DNA from: Vulcanimicrobiota bacterium
Lineage (GTDB): Bacteria > Vulcanimicrobiota > Vulcanimicrobiia > Vulcanimicrobiales > Vulcanimicrobiaceae
NCBI GenBank assembly: GCA_019237435.1
Contig: JAFAHB010000164.1
Span: 1 to 7,135 of the forward strand
DNA length: 7,135 bases
Direction of reading: 5' to 3'
In this document: one piece after another, positions 1 through 6,623 of the stretch
How the letters are laid out: every line of letters starts with the position of its first letter
Position numbering within the stretch: position 1 is the stretch's first letter
Made by a program: the position numbers and the translations under genes
The notes under the pieces: generated by a model
Seen by the model: the letters and a program-made list of their open reading frames with translations, nothing else
The model's database searches: none
Told to the model about the DNA's origin: nothing

Positions 1-749
1 AGAAAAATCGAGCCGATGCAGTAAAACCAAAGCAGCAAGACAAGCGGCGCCGAGAGGGCCCCATAGATGCGTGAAAAGTCGACGTGCGTGAGGTAGGCGG
101 CAAACGCGTACTGCACAGCCGGCCACGCGACCGCGACGACCGTGGCACCTCGAAGCGCGAATGCCCATGACACGCTGCGATTGGGAAGCCAACGATAGAG
201 CACGACCGCGACGATGAAGACGAGCGCGATTGAAAGCAGATAGGCGAGGAAATGGGAAGCCCGTAGCGGATCGTAAATTCCGGCGACGCGGAACGTGATC
301 GAAAGAGCGATCGGCAGCGCGATGGCAACGAGCAACAAGACCGCCGTTACCGGAAGCATCACGAACGAGAGCGCCAAGTTGTGGACGAGCGGACGCCCCT
401 TCGGTACGTTGAGCGCTCGATCGAGCGCGTAAGCCAGACCCATGAAAAGATTCTTACCCGACCACAGCAGGAACGCGAGCGCGATGAGGCTCGAAATGCC
501 GCGCCCGTAGATATACGTTGCGAGATTGTTGACGATGTAATCGTGCAGCGTCGGAGCGAGCGTATCGAAGAATAGCATGGTGCGGCGTTGCGAGTCGGGA
601 AATACGAATGTGATCGCGCTCAGGGTGAGAACGCTCAGGGGAAAAAGCGCAAAAAGCGCGTTGAAGGCGACCGACTGGGCGTGGAAGGCGCAGCCGTCGC
701 GAGCAAACCGCACGACCGCTTCGCGAAAAGCGGAGATGAGTCGACGCAT
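1..749 (-). CDS. YihY/virulence factor BrkB family inner-membrane protein (3' end outside window)
   Basis: The first 250 residues of a polytopic membrane protein are visible; the frame stays open to base 1, so the C-terminus is missing. Family hallmarks are the N-terminal segment around residues 25-41 (AQSVAFNALFALFPLSVL), the stretch 96-120 (WSGKNLFMGLAYALDRALNV, then a PKGRP turn) and the late stretch YRWLPN (185-190) followed by hydrophobic helices. Hydrophobic segments lie near 28-50, 86-106, 124-152, 167-186, 195-220 and 229-250, matching the usual six-helix YihY core. The family was once called ribonuclease BN, but that assignment was withdrawn; its biochemical role is unsettled. The ATG at 749 is the natural family start (basic MRRLISAFRE, then helix), although no good SD precedes it. 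A small stalk-domain gene diverges from it about 20 bp away. The family call is firm, the function unknown. Confidence 0.92.
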   Translation of the reverse strand, partial: MRRLISAFREAVVRFARDGCAFHAQSVAFNALFALFPLSVLTLSAITFVFPDSQRRTMLFFDTLAPTLHDYIVNNLATYIYGRGISSLIALAFLLWSGKNLFMGLAYALDRALNVPKGRPLVHNLALSFVMLPVTAVLLLVAIALPIALSITFRVAGIYDPLRASHFLAYLLSIALVFIVAVVLYRWLPNRSVSWAFALRGATVVAVAWPAVQYAFAAYLTHVDFSRIYGALSAPLVLLLWFYCIGSIF

Positions 750-771
750 TCCAGGCGGTATATCGTGGAAA

Positions 772-1254
772 GTGGCGCTATTCCCACCGGTAGCTTCGGT
801 CACCGTGCTCGTGGATGGAAGGCCTATGGCGGCCTACCACCACGCATACGTTTCCGGCGGAAGGGTATTCGCCCCGGTCGATCCGTTGTTGATGCGACTG
901 GCGGACCGCCTGTGGATTGACGGGGGCACTCTGATCGTCGAACGCGATGGACGTCGAACGCGCGTAGGGCTGGCGCGCGGCGTTGCGACCGCATTAAACG
1001 CAGCGTACGTACCGGTCGGCCCGGTGCTTCGCGCACTGGGCTTGGCGGTGCGATACGATGCAGCGACGCATCGACTGCTCGTGAACGTGCCCGTCGCCGC
1101 CGTCGTGGCGTCGCCGACGCCGTTTAATGCGATGGCGCCCTCGGCTTTGCCGAAAGCGGTGTTCACCCCGGCGCCGCCGCTGACACCGCGACCCGTTTGG
1201 ACCGGTTCGCCGCTGCCGCGCCGAACGGCATTGCCGTTTCCTCCGCCGGACTAG
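772..1254 (+). CDS. Small protein with copper-amine-oxidase-N-like (stalk) domain and Pro-rich tail
   Basis: A protein of about 160 residues from GTG 772. Residues 10-66 hold a first beta-rich unit (VTVLVDGRPM, then GRVFAPVDPLL, then WIDGGTLIVERDG). Residues 77-107 hold a second (AAYVPVGPVLRALGLAVRYD, then RLLVNVP). The pattern of a VDG strand, a (F/Y)xPV-hydrophobic helix, an LG turn and a YDxxxxxLLV strand is typical of the copper amine oxidase N-terminal domain, a non-catalytic module common in envelope and cell-wall proteins. Residues 114-160 form a Pro/Ala/Thr-rich, probably disordered tail. No catalytic domain and no convincing signal peptide are visible. The start is uncertain: ATG 736 would overlap the divergent membrane-protein gene, ATG 826 would cut the first strand, and none has a well-spaced SD. 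The stop overlaps that of the next, convergent gene. Function is unknown. Confidence 0.72.
   Translation: MALFPPVASVTVLVDGRPMAAYHHAYVSGGRVFAPVDPLLMRLADRLWIDGGTLIVERDGRRTRVGLARGVATALNAAYVPVGPVLRALGLAVRYDAATHRLLVNVPVAAVVASPTPFNAMAPSALPKAVFTPAPPLTPRPVWTGSPLPRRTALPFPPPD
1251..1254. other. Shared CTAG: overlapping stop codons of convergent genes
   Basis: The palindrome CTAG supplies TAG to the plus-strand stalk-domain gene (1252-1254) and TAG to the minus-strand dehydrogenase gene (1253-1251). The two reading frames therefore overlap tail to tail by four bases, leaving no room for an intergenic terminator between them. Confidence 0.9.
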
Positions 1255-2108
1255 ACGCTTGCCGAGCGGGCCGCAACCGCACCGACATCGAGGTTGCCCA
1301 GCCCGCGGTCGGAAACGTTGCGCATTAGCGCCTCCACTGCGTCGATCACGGGCAAGCGCTCGTAATGCGCGGCGGCTTGCATGAGCGTCGCATCTTTGTG
1401 CGCCATGTCCAGGGTCCAGTATGGCTCGTATGTCCCGTCCGCCATGCGCTTGCCGCGTCCTTTGATTTGGCCGGATGGATCGAAGAAGTCGAAGAGCGTA
1501 TACGCCTGCTCGCGAGTCAGCCCTTGCTCTTCGCCGATGCGCATCGCGTCGTTGAGTCCCCCTACGACGGCAAGAATCATGGCGTTGCCCATCAGCTTAA
1601 AGATTGCCGCATCTTCCGAGCGGCCCCCCACGTAGCGCAGATCGCTGCACATGCCTTGCAGATGCGGTCGGACGCGCTCGAAGAGCGCCGCGTCGCCGGA
1701 GGTCATCATCACGCCGTGCGCTTGCAACGCCATCGGCGGTCCCATGAACACGGGGGCGTGCAAGAATGCATGTTCGCCGTCGTCGAGCCGCAGCGCCCGC
1801 TCCACGACGCGCTGCGGCAAGACCGTTGTGTGATCGATAATTGGAGATGCTTTCGGAACGCCGGGGAGCGCCGCGTCGAGAACGCCGTCGACGCTTGCGT
1901 CGTCGCTTAAGCAGAGATGAACGAACTCGGCGCCGTCCGCCGCTTCGGCCGGGTCCTCGAAAGGTTCCGCGCCGTATGCTTCGAGCGCCGCCGCCCGTTC
2001 CGGCGTCCGATTCCAAACGCGCACCGCGATACCACGCTCGAGCATCGCTCTTACCATCGCCGAACCCAGCATGCCGGCTCCGTAAAATGCGACAATCGCG
2101 ACGCTCAC
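1251..2108 (-). CDS. NAD(P)-dependent beta-hydroxyacid dehydrogenase (3-hydroxyisobutyrate dehydrogenase family)
   Basis: A cytoplasmic oxidoreductase of 285 residues from GTG 2108; an upstream GTG at 2117 would add three, and the numbering here uses that 288-residue form. The Rossmann dinucleotide loop is GAGMLG (13-18), followed by the [11 protein letters not shown] stretch where an Asn-Arg-Thr usually signals NADP preference. DHTTVLP (95-101) matches the family D-x-T/S-T-x-x-P substrate-site motif. The catalytic lysine is K174 with N178 four residues on (KLMGN), and the late KD pair is at 241-242. The usual APVSGG loop is replaced by APVFMGPP (121-128), so the classical serine and Gly-Gly of the substrate site are changed. 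Family members oxidise 3-hydroxyisobutyrate, tartronate semialdehyde or similar acids; the exact substrate cannot be read here. The start at 2108 is chosen because a GAGGTGG SD lies 5 nt upstream. The gene diverges from an HSD10-like dehydrogenase. Confidence 0.93.
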   Translation of the reverse strand: MSVAIVAFYGAGMLGSAMVRAMLERGIAVRVWNRTPERAAALEAYGAEPFEDPAEAADGAEFVHLCLSDDASVDGVLDAALPGVPKASPIIDHTTVLPQRVVERALRLDDGEHAFLHAPVFMGPPMALQAHGVMMTSGDAALFERVRPHLQGMCSDLRYVGGRSEDAAIFKLMGNAMILAVVGGLNDAMRIGEEQGLTREQAYTLFDFFDPSGQIKGRGKRMADGTYEPYWTLDMAHKDATLMQAAAHYERLPVIDAVEALMRNVSDRGLGNLDVGAVAARSASV

Positions 2109-2113
2109 GATGA

Positions 2114-2120
2114 CCACCTC
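2114..2120 (-). promoter_or_regulatory. Ribosome binding site of the beta-hydroxyacid dehydrogenase gene
   Basis: On the minus strand GAGGTGG lies 5 nt before GTG 2108. This decides the start in favour of 2108, because the alternative GTG at 2117 falls inside the SD itself. Confidence 0.6.
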
Positions 2121-2123
2121 ATT

Positions 2124-2147
2124 TAAGCCTTTTACCCAAGCTTACCC
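2124..2147. repeat. Imperfect direct repeat in the divergent dehydrogenase promoter region
   Basis: AAGCCTTTTACCC (2125-2137) is followed directly by AAGCTTACCC (2138-2147), so TTACCC recurs exactly 10 bp apart, about one helical turn. It sits in the 82 bp between the two divergent dehydrogenase starts. It could be a regulator site acting on both genes or a chance duplication; no regulator is encoded in the window. Confidence 0.3.
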
Positions 2148-2177
2148 GCCGTCCAGGATATCGACCTTCCGAAGCTG

Positions 2178-2183
2178 TACCAT
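2178..2183 (+). promoter_or_regulatory. Possible -10 element (TACCAT) for a leaderless transcript
   Basis: TACCAT fits the TANNNT -10 pattern known from leaderless genes in several bacterial groups, and TG precedes it as in an extended -10. Its last base is 7 nt before ATG 2191, so transcription would begin at or next to the start codon. This agrees with the absence of any SD there. No clear -35 was seen. Confidence 0.3.
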
Positions 2184-2190
2184 CGCGCCT

Positions 2191-2955
2191 ATGCAGATAG
2201 ATGGAAGAACGTTTTTGGTAAGCGGCGGAAGCTCCGGACTCGGCGCTGCGTGCGTGTCGGAGTTTGCGCGTCACGGTGCCAACGTCGTGATCTGCGACGT
2301 TAGCGAACGTGGTGCCGAGTTGGCGCGCGAGCTCGGGAAGACTGTCAGGTTCGTGCGAACCGACGTTACCGACGGCGCGCAGGTTGGCCATGCGGTCGAC
2401 ACGGCCGCGCGCGAGTTCGGCGCGTTACACGCGGCGATCAACTGTGCCGGAATCGCGACTGCCGAACGCGTCATCGGACGCGATGGCCCGCAGCCGCTCG
2501 AGCACTTCTCGAAGGTTATCGCGGTGAATTTGATCGGTACGTTCAACGTTATCAGATTGGCGGCGGCTAAGATGCTCGAGCGCCCCGCGGAGCCGGGCGA
2601 AGATCGAGGCGTCATCATCTGCACCGCGTCGGTCGCTGCGTACGATGGGCAGATTGGGCAGGCCGCTTATTCGGCGTCGAAGGGCGGCGTCGTCGGCCTC
2701 ACGCTGCCGGTTGCGCGCGAGTTTGCGCAGCACCAAATTCGCGTCGCGAGCATCGCGCCGGGAATTTTCGATACGCCGATGCTGGCCGGTTTGCCCGAGG
2801 CCGCGCGCGAATCGCTCGGCAAGCAAGTGCCCTTTCCGTCCAGACTTGGGAAACCGGCGGAGTACGCGGCGTTGGCGCGGCACATCGTAGAAAATCAGAT
2901 GCTCAACGGTGAAGTAATTCGGCTCGACGGCGCGATTCGAATGGCGCCGCGGTAG
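2191..2955 (+). CDS. Short-chain dehydrogenase, HSD17B10-like (type-2 3-hydroxyacyl-CoA dehydrogenase)
   Basis: A 254-residue SDR enzyme, normal length for the family. The dinucleotide loop is GGSSGLG (12-18), D36 ends strand beta2 and indicates NAD(H), DVT is at 58-60, NCAG at 84-87 and N113 in VNLIG. The catalytic set is S147, Y160 and K164 (YSASK), with PG at 190-191. Long stretches match what I recall of human HSD10: [31 protein letters not shown], and the C-terminal [14 protein letters not shown]. That family oxidises 3-hydroxyacyl-CoAs, including 2-methyl-3-hydroxybutyryl-CoA of isoleucine breakdown, in the cytosol of bacteria. The ATG at 2191 is chosen because the protein then begins just before the Rossmann strand; an ATG at 2110 would add 27 unlike residues. 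No SD is visible. The secreted-protein gene follows after 32 bp and may share its transcript. Confidence 0.95.
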   Translation: MQIDGRTFLVSGGSSGLGAACVSEFARHGANVVICDVSERGAELARELGKTVRFVRTDVTDGAQVGHAVDTAAREFGALHAAINCAGIATAERVIGRDGPQPLEHFSKVIAVNLIGTFNVIRLAAAKMLERPAEPGEDRGVIICTASVAAYDGQIGQAAYSASKGGVVGLTLPVAREFAQHQIRVASIAPGIFDTPMLAGLPEAARESLGKQVPFPSRLGKPAEYAALARHIVENQMLNGEVIRLDGAIRMAPR

Positions 2956-2987
2956 GAGCGGCGCGCGACGCATACTAAAACGTAGGC

Positions 2988-3881
2988 GTGAAGCCTGCGA
3001 TCATCGCCGCGCTTGTATTGCTTGGCGCATTCGTCGCGACCGCACCATCGGTCGCGACCGTTCATTCCGTTCCGGCGGCCACGCCTATTCCGCTGCCGTC
3101 ACCGGAGCTGCTGCTCTACAAGATTCGCCGGCAGTTTCGTTCGCATCGACCGCCGCCGGCGTACGTTACGTACACGCTGATTCGCAAGCAGACGCTCGAC
3201 GACGGTTATCCCGATCTGCTCAACAGCTACACCTATCACATTTGGTGCCGCACCTACGACCGCGCGGCACTCGGCCGGCGCGTCTATCGCGGGTCGTCAC
3301 GGGGCACGCTCGAGTTTCTGCGGCCGTCGTTCAACGAGCCTTGGGATCCGGGGCCGCCTACGGCCGACCTCTTCGAACCCGCGCCCGCGCACCCGCATGA
3401 AAATCCGCGCGAGTTCGTTCCGACGCCCGAGCCGACCGGCACTCTTCCTCCCGTGATTGCTACCGTCACGGTAATGGGAGAGTTCGATTATCGCGTGACG
3501 CGCGTCGCCGACGAAGGCGACCTCATCCACGTCAGCATCATGCCGCGGCGAGACCCGGATCGTAACCGCCTACGCGAGCTCTACGTCGATCGCACGACGC
3601 TCGAGCTCAAAGAAGTCGTCGCCACCGACAAACTGTATGAAGACGACGGCAGCCGGCACGTCTATGCCATGCTTTTTACGGTGACCCTAGGCTGGCTGGA
3701 CAACATGCCGATCGTGACGCACATTCACGGCACGCCGACGTATCAAGCGGACGCCGAGTACCTCGGCCGCGACGCCACGGTCGATTACGATTTCAACGAC
3801 ATCCAATTTCCGCAAGCGCTGCCGGAGTGGTACTTCGACCCGCGGACGTACGCCGAACATACTGACGACGCCCCGTCCTAA
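2988..3881 (+). CDS. Secreted protein of unknown function, possibly LolA/RseB-like beta fold
   Basis: A 297-residue protein I cannot assign to a named family. Residues 1-23 form a clear Sec signal peptide (MKP, then hydrophobic IIAALVLLGAFVATA, cleavage near the ATA or SVA sites), and a Pro-rich linker runs to about 40. The segment 41-110 has Tyr-rich alternating strands (YVTYTLIRKQ, YTYHIWCRTY). Residues 112-156 are strongly Pro/Glu-rich and probably flexible. Residues 160-250 look like an antiparallel sheet, with LYVDRTTLELKEVVATDKL (198-216) resembling the strand-turn-strand of LolA, RseB or similar lipid-binding folds; that is inference from pattern only. There is one cysteine (C87) and no lipobox. 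The GTG start at 2988 is supported by the immediately following signal peptide, although the nearby GTAGG is too close to be a good SD. The gene lies 32 bp after the HSD10-like gene and converges on msrA. Confidence 0.8.
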   Translation: MKPAIIAALVLLGAFVATAPSVATVHSVPAATPIPLPSPELLLYKIRRQFRSHRPPPAYVTYTLIRKQTLDDGYPDLLNSYTYHIWCRTYDRAALGRRVYRGSSRGTLEFLRPSFNEPWDPGPPTADLFEPAPAHPHENPREFVPTPEPTGTLPPVIATVTVMGEFDYRVTRVADEGDLIHVSIMPRRDPDRNRLRELYVDRTTLELKEVVATDKLYEDDGSRHVYAMLFTVTLGWLDNMPIVTHIHGTPTYQADAEYLGRDATVDYDFNDIQFPQALPEWYFDPRTYAEHTDDAPS

Positions 3882-3906
3882 GAGATCTCGCGTATTGGAG
3901 ACTTTC

Positions 3907-4527
3907 CTAACTCTTGAAAGGAGCGTCGGGCTTCACTAGCTGCGGAAACTCCTGGCGCAGCTTGTGCAGCTTCGGGATGTCGTTGAAGACGATGTAGGGA
4001 TTATCGGGATTGTGTACCGCGTAATCCTGATGGTATGACTCCGCCGGATAGAAACCGCGCAGCGGCGCCACGAGCGTGACGATCCTCGACGAGTAGACTC
4101 CCTGGCTCTGGAGGTGCGCGATATATGAAAGCGCTTCGGATCGCTGCTGCGGCGACGTATAAAAGATCTCCGAGCGGTATTGTGAGCCGACGTCGGGTCC
4201 TTGCCGGTTCAGCTCCGTGGGATCGTGCGCGACCAGGAAATACACGCCTAGCAGCTGCTTGAACGATATCTGTGCCGGATCGTACGTAACTTCGACCGAT
4301 TCGGCGTGACCGGTCGCGCCGGTGCTCACCGTTTCGTATTGCGCCGTGTCGGCGCTGCCGCCGGCATATCCCGCGACGGCTCGGTCGACGCCGCGCAGCG
4401 ATTCGAAGACGAGCTGCATCCCCCAGAAACATCCACCGGCGAGCACGACGCGTTGCGTGCCGGTACTCGCGGGGGCAGGAGCGGCGCACAAACCCAGCGC
4501 CAGCAAGAGCGTCGTTAATGTTCGCAT
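3907..4527 (-). CDS. msrA: Exported peptide-methionine (S)-S-oxide reductase MsrA
   Basis: A 206-residue MsrA, which reduces methionine-S-sulfoxide in oxidised proteins. The catalytic motif is GGCFWG (31-36) with nucleophile C33. Supporting motifs are GYAGG (53-57), GHAESVEVTYDP (73-84), HDPTELNRQGPDVGSQYRS (101-119) and AESYHQDY (162-169), all in family order. Residues 1-20 are a signal peptide (MRTLTTLLLALGLCAAPAPA), so the enzyme should act outside the cytoplasm; C14 lies inside the signal and lacks a proper lipobox. After cleavage C33 is the only cysteine, so there is no resolving cysteine of the usual MsrA type and regeneration must use another thiol. The ATG at 4527 begins the signal peptide. 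The S9 peptidase gene lies 43 bp upstream on the same strand, so co-transcription is possible, but a TATAAG directly before the ATG suggests its own promoter too. Confidence 0.96.
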   Translation of the reverse strand: MRTLTTLLLALGLCAAPAPASTGTQRVVLAGGCFWGMQLVFESLRGVDRAVAGYAGGSADTAQYETVSTGATGHAESVEVTYDPAQISFKQLLGVYFLVAHDPTELNRQGPDVGSQYRSEIFYTSPQQRSEALSYIAHLQSQGVYSSRIVTLVAPLRGFYPAESYHQDYAVHNPDNPYIVFNDIPKLHKLRQEFPQLVKPDAPFKS

Positions 4528-4531
4528 ATGT

Positions 4532-4537
4532 CTTATA
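4532..4537 (-). promoter_or_regulatory. Possible -10 element (TATAAG) directly before msrA
   Basis: On the minus strand TATAAG, five of six bases matching the sigma-70 consensus, ends 4 nt before ATG 4527. If used it would give a leaderless or nearly leaderless msrA mRNA, and no SD is seen there. No good -35 is present, so the call is weak. Confidence 0.28.
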
Positions 4538-4570
4538 ACGCCGCCCCCAACGTTTTGGATGAGGTCCGGC

Positions 4571-6559
4571 TCACCGCACGTGCTGGTCGAGCCAACCGAG
4601 CCACAGCGTGGTGAGCTCAGCGGTTTGGCGAGGATCGGCCGGACCGTGCGTCGATGCGGGAAAGACCGCGAACCGCACCGGAATGTGGTTATCGTTCATC
4701 GCATGGTAGAGCGCGTACGACTGGGTAATCGGCACGACGGGATCTTGCGTCGTCGCCCAGATCAGCGTCGGCGTCGTGATTTGGCGATAGTAGGTGATCG
4801 GGGAGTTCTCCCCGTAAATGCGCTCGCCATCGTCGGTGTACGGCGACGTTCCTAACGGATAGCGATCCTGGACGTTGGACGTCGACAGGTTGTATTCATC
4901 GAACTCGCTGTTGACGGCCGCGCCGGAAACCGCCGCGCGCCAGCGGTGATCGTGCCCGATGAGCCACGAGGTGAGCTCTCCGCCATATGACCAGCCGCAG
5001 ACGGCGACGCGTGACGGATCTGTGTCGCCGCGCCGCTCCAGCGCGTCGAGACCGGCGAGGATATCGGAGCTAGGCCCAACGACCGTGTCGTGCACGATCG
5101 CGGTCATGTAGGCGTTGCCGAGGTTATCGCTGCCGCGGTAGTTTGGCTGCAAGACGACGTATCCATGCGACGCGATCATCTGCGCCAGCGGCCAATCTTC
5201 CCAGACGAAGTCGCGCGTGCTGGCCTCACCCGGGCCACCGTGAATCAAGACGACGATGGGGTACTTTGCATCGGCTCGCGCGCCCGGCGGATCGGTCACG
5301 ACGCCGTCTTCGGCGAAGCCGCCGGGGCCGGTCCAGTTGAGCTCGGTCATTGCGCCGGTTGTAACACTCGATACAAATGCATTGAGGTGGGTCAGTTGAC
5401 GCGGCGCGCTCGTGCCGCGCGCAATATAGTAGAGCTCCCGCGCGCTTTTCGCGCTCGTTGCGAGAAACGCGATGGAACCGTCGCGCGCGATGTCGGCGGC
5501 GATTCCAGAATCGAACGTCGCATCCGAGTACGGATCGCAAACGGCGTGCAAATCGCCCATCGGCATTCGCACGACGTTTCCGGTAAGATCGGTCCGCCAC
5601 AGCGCGTTCTGCGTGCCGTCGCTTGCGCAGAACAGGAGATGCCGCGAATCGGGATACCACAGGGAGCCCCCAATGTTGCGGTCGAGGTCGGGAGCGAGCC
5701 GGCTGTCACTCGCGCCGCTCGTCGTGCGCACCGTGTTCTCGGCGTTGAAGTCGCCGCCCAGCGCGTACCAATAGGTCAGCCGGGTGCCGTCGGGGGAATA
5801 GTTGGGGCTCAAGTCGAGTTCGCTGTGCGTCCCAACCTTTTGAGAGACGCGCGTTGCGACATTGACCTGCCAGAGCGTCGAGCGTTCGCTATCTCCACTA
5901 AAGGTATTCTCGACCCTTGTATATGTGAGGCGGCGCCCATCGTGCGTCCAGGCTATCTGCGGCGAGAAGATGCCGCCGGGGTCGGTCGGAGCGATCGTCC
6001 AAGAGCCGCTCGTTAAACGCCGCGAAGGGCCGCCCGCAGCGGGAACGAGCCACAAATGATCGGGCGGCGTGAGCGCGGTGGCTGTGTAATCGTTATTGCC
6101 GGCAAAAAAATAGGGCTGCCGTTCGGGCGGATCGGCCGCAACGTAGGCGATCTCTCGCCCATCCGGGCTCCACGCCGCGTCGATCACGTCGCCGCGCGAG
6201 TGCGTCAGTTGAATCGTGACGCCGTTGGACAGCCGTTCGAAGAGCTGCCGCGGAGATTCTCCCGGAGGATGGGCGAGATAAAGTAAGCCTTTGCCGTCGG
6301 GTGACCATCGCGGCACCGCGACGTCATGTCCCTGCACGACCCGCCGCATGTGTCCGCTCTGCGCGTCGACGAGCAACAAGCTGTTGACGTAGGATGCATG
6401 CGCGAGGTCTTGCGCGATCGCGATGAGGGCGATCCGGTTGCCGGTTGGCGCGATCGCCGGCTCTTCGAGGTCGACGATACGCGCCATGTCGCCAATCTGT
6501 AGAACTCCGGCCAGAAGAAGGCTGAACATGCGGCCCGGGATTCGGCCCCCCGGCCGCAC
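4571..6559 (-). CDS. Secreted S9-family (prolyl oligopeptidase/acylaminoacyl-peptidase type) serine peptidase
   Basis: A 662-residue enzyme with the two-part S9 layout. Residues 25-400 form a beta-propeller with WSPDG-type blades at 85-89, 130-134, 204-208 (WTHDG), 254-258 (YSPDG) and around 301-305. Residues 430-662 form the alpha/beta hydrolase: oxyanion segment HGGPG (440-444), NYRGS (473-477), nucleophile elbow GWSYGG with S524, then D606 (TTQDPVVP) and H638 (STHGP). The catalytic triad is complete, so it should cleave short peptides that the propeller admits, either dipeptidyl or acylaminoacyl specificity. The N-terminus has an Arg-rich stretch and a hydrophobic run (MFSLLLAGVLQIG, 11-23), so export is likely. 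The start is either GTG 6559, which gives a basic n-region but has its SD-like AGAAGAG directly abutting, or ATG 6529. msrA follows after 43 bp on the same strand. Confidence 0.93.
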   Translation of the reverse strand: MRPGGRIPGRMFSLLLAGVLQIGDMARIVDLEEPAIAPTGNRIALIAIAQDLAHASYVNSLLLVDAQSGHMRRVVQGHDVAVPRWSPDGKGLLYLAHPPGESPRQLFERLSNGVTIQLTHSRGDVIDAAWSPDGREIAYVAADPPERQPYFFAGNNDYTATALTPPDHLWLVPAAGGPSRRLTSGSWTIAPTDPGGIFSPQIAWTHDGRRLTYTRVENTFSGDSERSTLWQVNVATRVSQKVGTHSELDLSPNYSPDGTRLTYWYALGGDFNAENTVRTTSGASDSRLAPDLDRNIGGSLWYPDSRHLLFCASDGTQNALWRTDLTGNVVRMPMGDLHAVCDPYSDATFDSGIAADIARDGSIAFLATSAKSARELYYIARGTSAPRQLTHLNAFVSSVTTGAMTELNWTGPGGFAEDGVVTDPPGARADAKYPIVVLIHGGPGEASTRDFVWEDWPLAQMIASHGYVVLQPNYRGSDNLGNAYMTAIVHDTVVGPSSDILAGLDALERRGDTDPSRVAVCGWSYGGELTSWLIGHDHRWRAAVSGAAVNSEFDEYNLSTSNVQDRYPLGTSPYTDDGERIYGENSPITYYRQITTPTLIWATTQDPVVPITQSYALYHAMNDNHIPVRFAVFPASTHGPADPRQTAELTTLWLGWLDQHVR

Positions 6560-6623
6560 CTCTTCTAGCGGCCGATTACGGTGGCCCCGTAAAAGTCGTA
6601 GGCCGGCTTCGGCCGCCGAAGAG
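6560..6623 (-). promoter_or_regulatory. Interrupted inverted repeat able to pair with the SD-like sequence of the peptidase gene
   Basis: CTCTTC-TA-GCGGCCG (6560-6574) is the reverse complement of CGGCCGC-C-GAAGAG (6610-6623) apart from a 2x1 internal mismatch, giving 13 pairs. A second hairpin, TTACGG (6576-6581) with CCGTAA (6587-6592) and a 5-nt loop, sits inside it. In the minus-strand transcript the 3' arm contains AGAAGAG directly before GTG 6559, so the fold would hide the only SD-like sequence. Whether it regulates is inference; a competing GGCCG-GCTT-CGGCC hairpin (6601-6614) overlaps the right arm. Confidence 0.4.

Noticed and set aside
577..735. N-terminal extension of the stalk-domain protein to ATG 577
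   Set aside because: This part is antisense to the YihY N-terminus, which has strong family motifs, and the added residues resemble nothing in stalk-domain proteins.
2110..2190. 27-residue N-terminal extension of the HSD10-like enzyme
   Set aside because: Family members begin a few residues before the Rossmann strand, exactly as from ATG 2191; the extension is unlike any targeting signal and would overlap the divergent promoter.
3882..3920. Possible terminator between the convergent secreted-protein and msrA genes (GAGATCTC palindrome; CTTTC/GAAAG 5-bp stem)
   Set aside because: The stems are too short, AT-rich or without a T-tract; nothing here meets the standard of an intrinsic terminator.
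4322..4855. A 177-codon plus-strand open frame across msrA and the peptidase end
   Set aside because: It is antisense to two well-supported genes, has an Arg/Ser/Pro-rich composition and shows no family motif.
5090..6016. A 308-codon open frame on the plus strand
   Set aside because: It lies wholly antisense to the S9 peptidase, whose motifs and triad are intact; its protein is Arg/Val/Gly-rich with no recognisable domain, as expected from the complement of GC-rich coding DNA.
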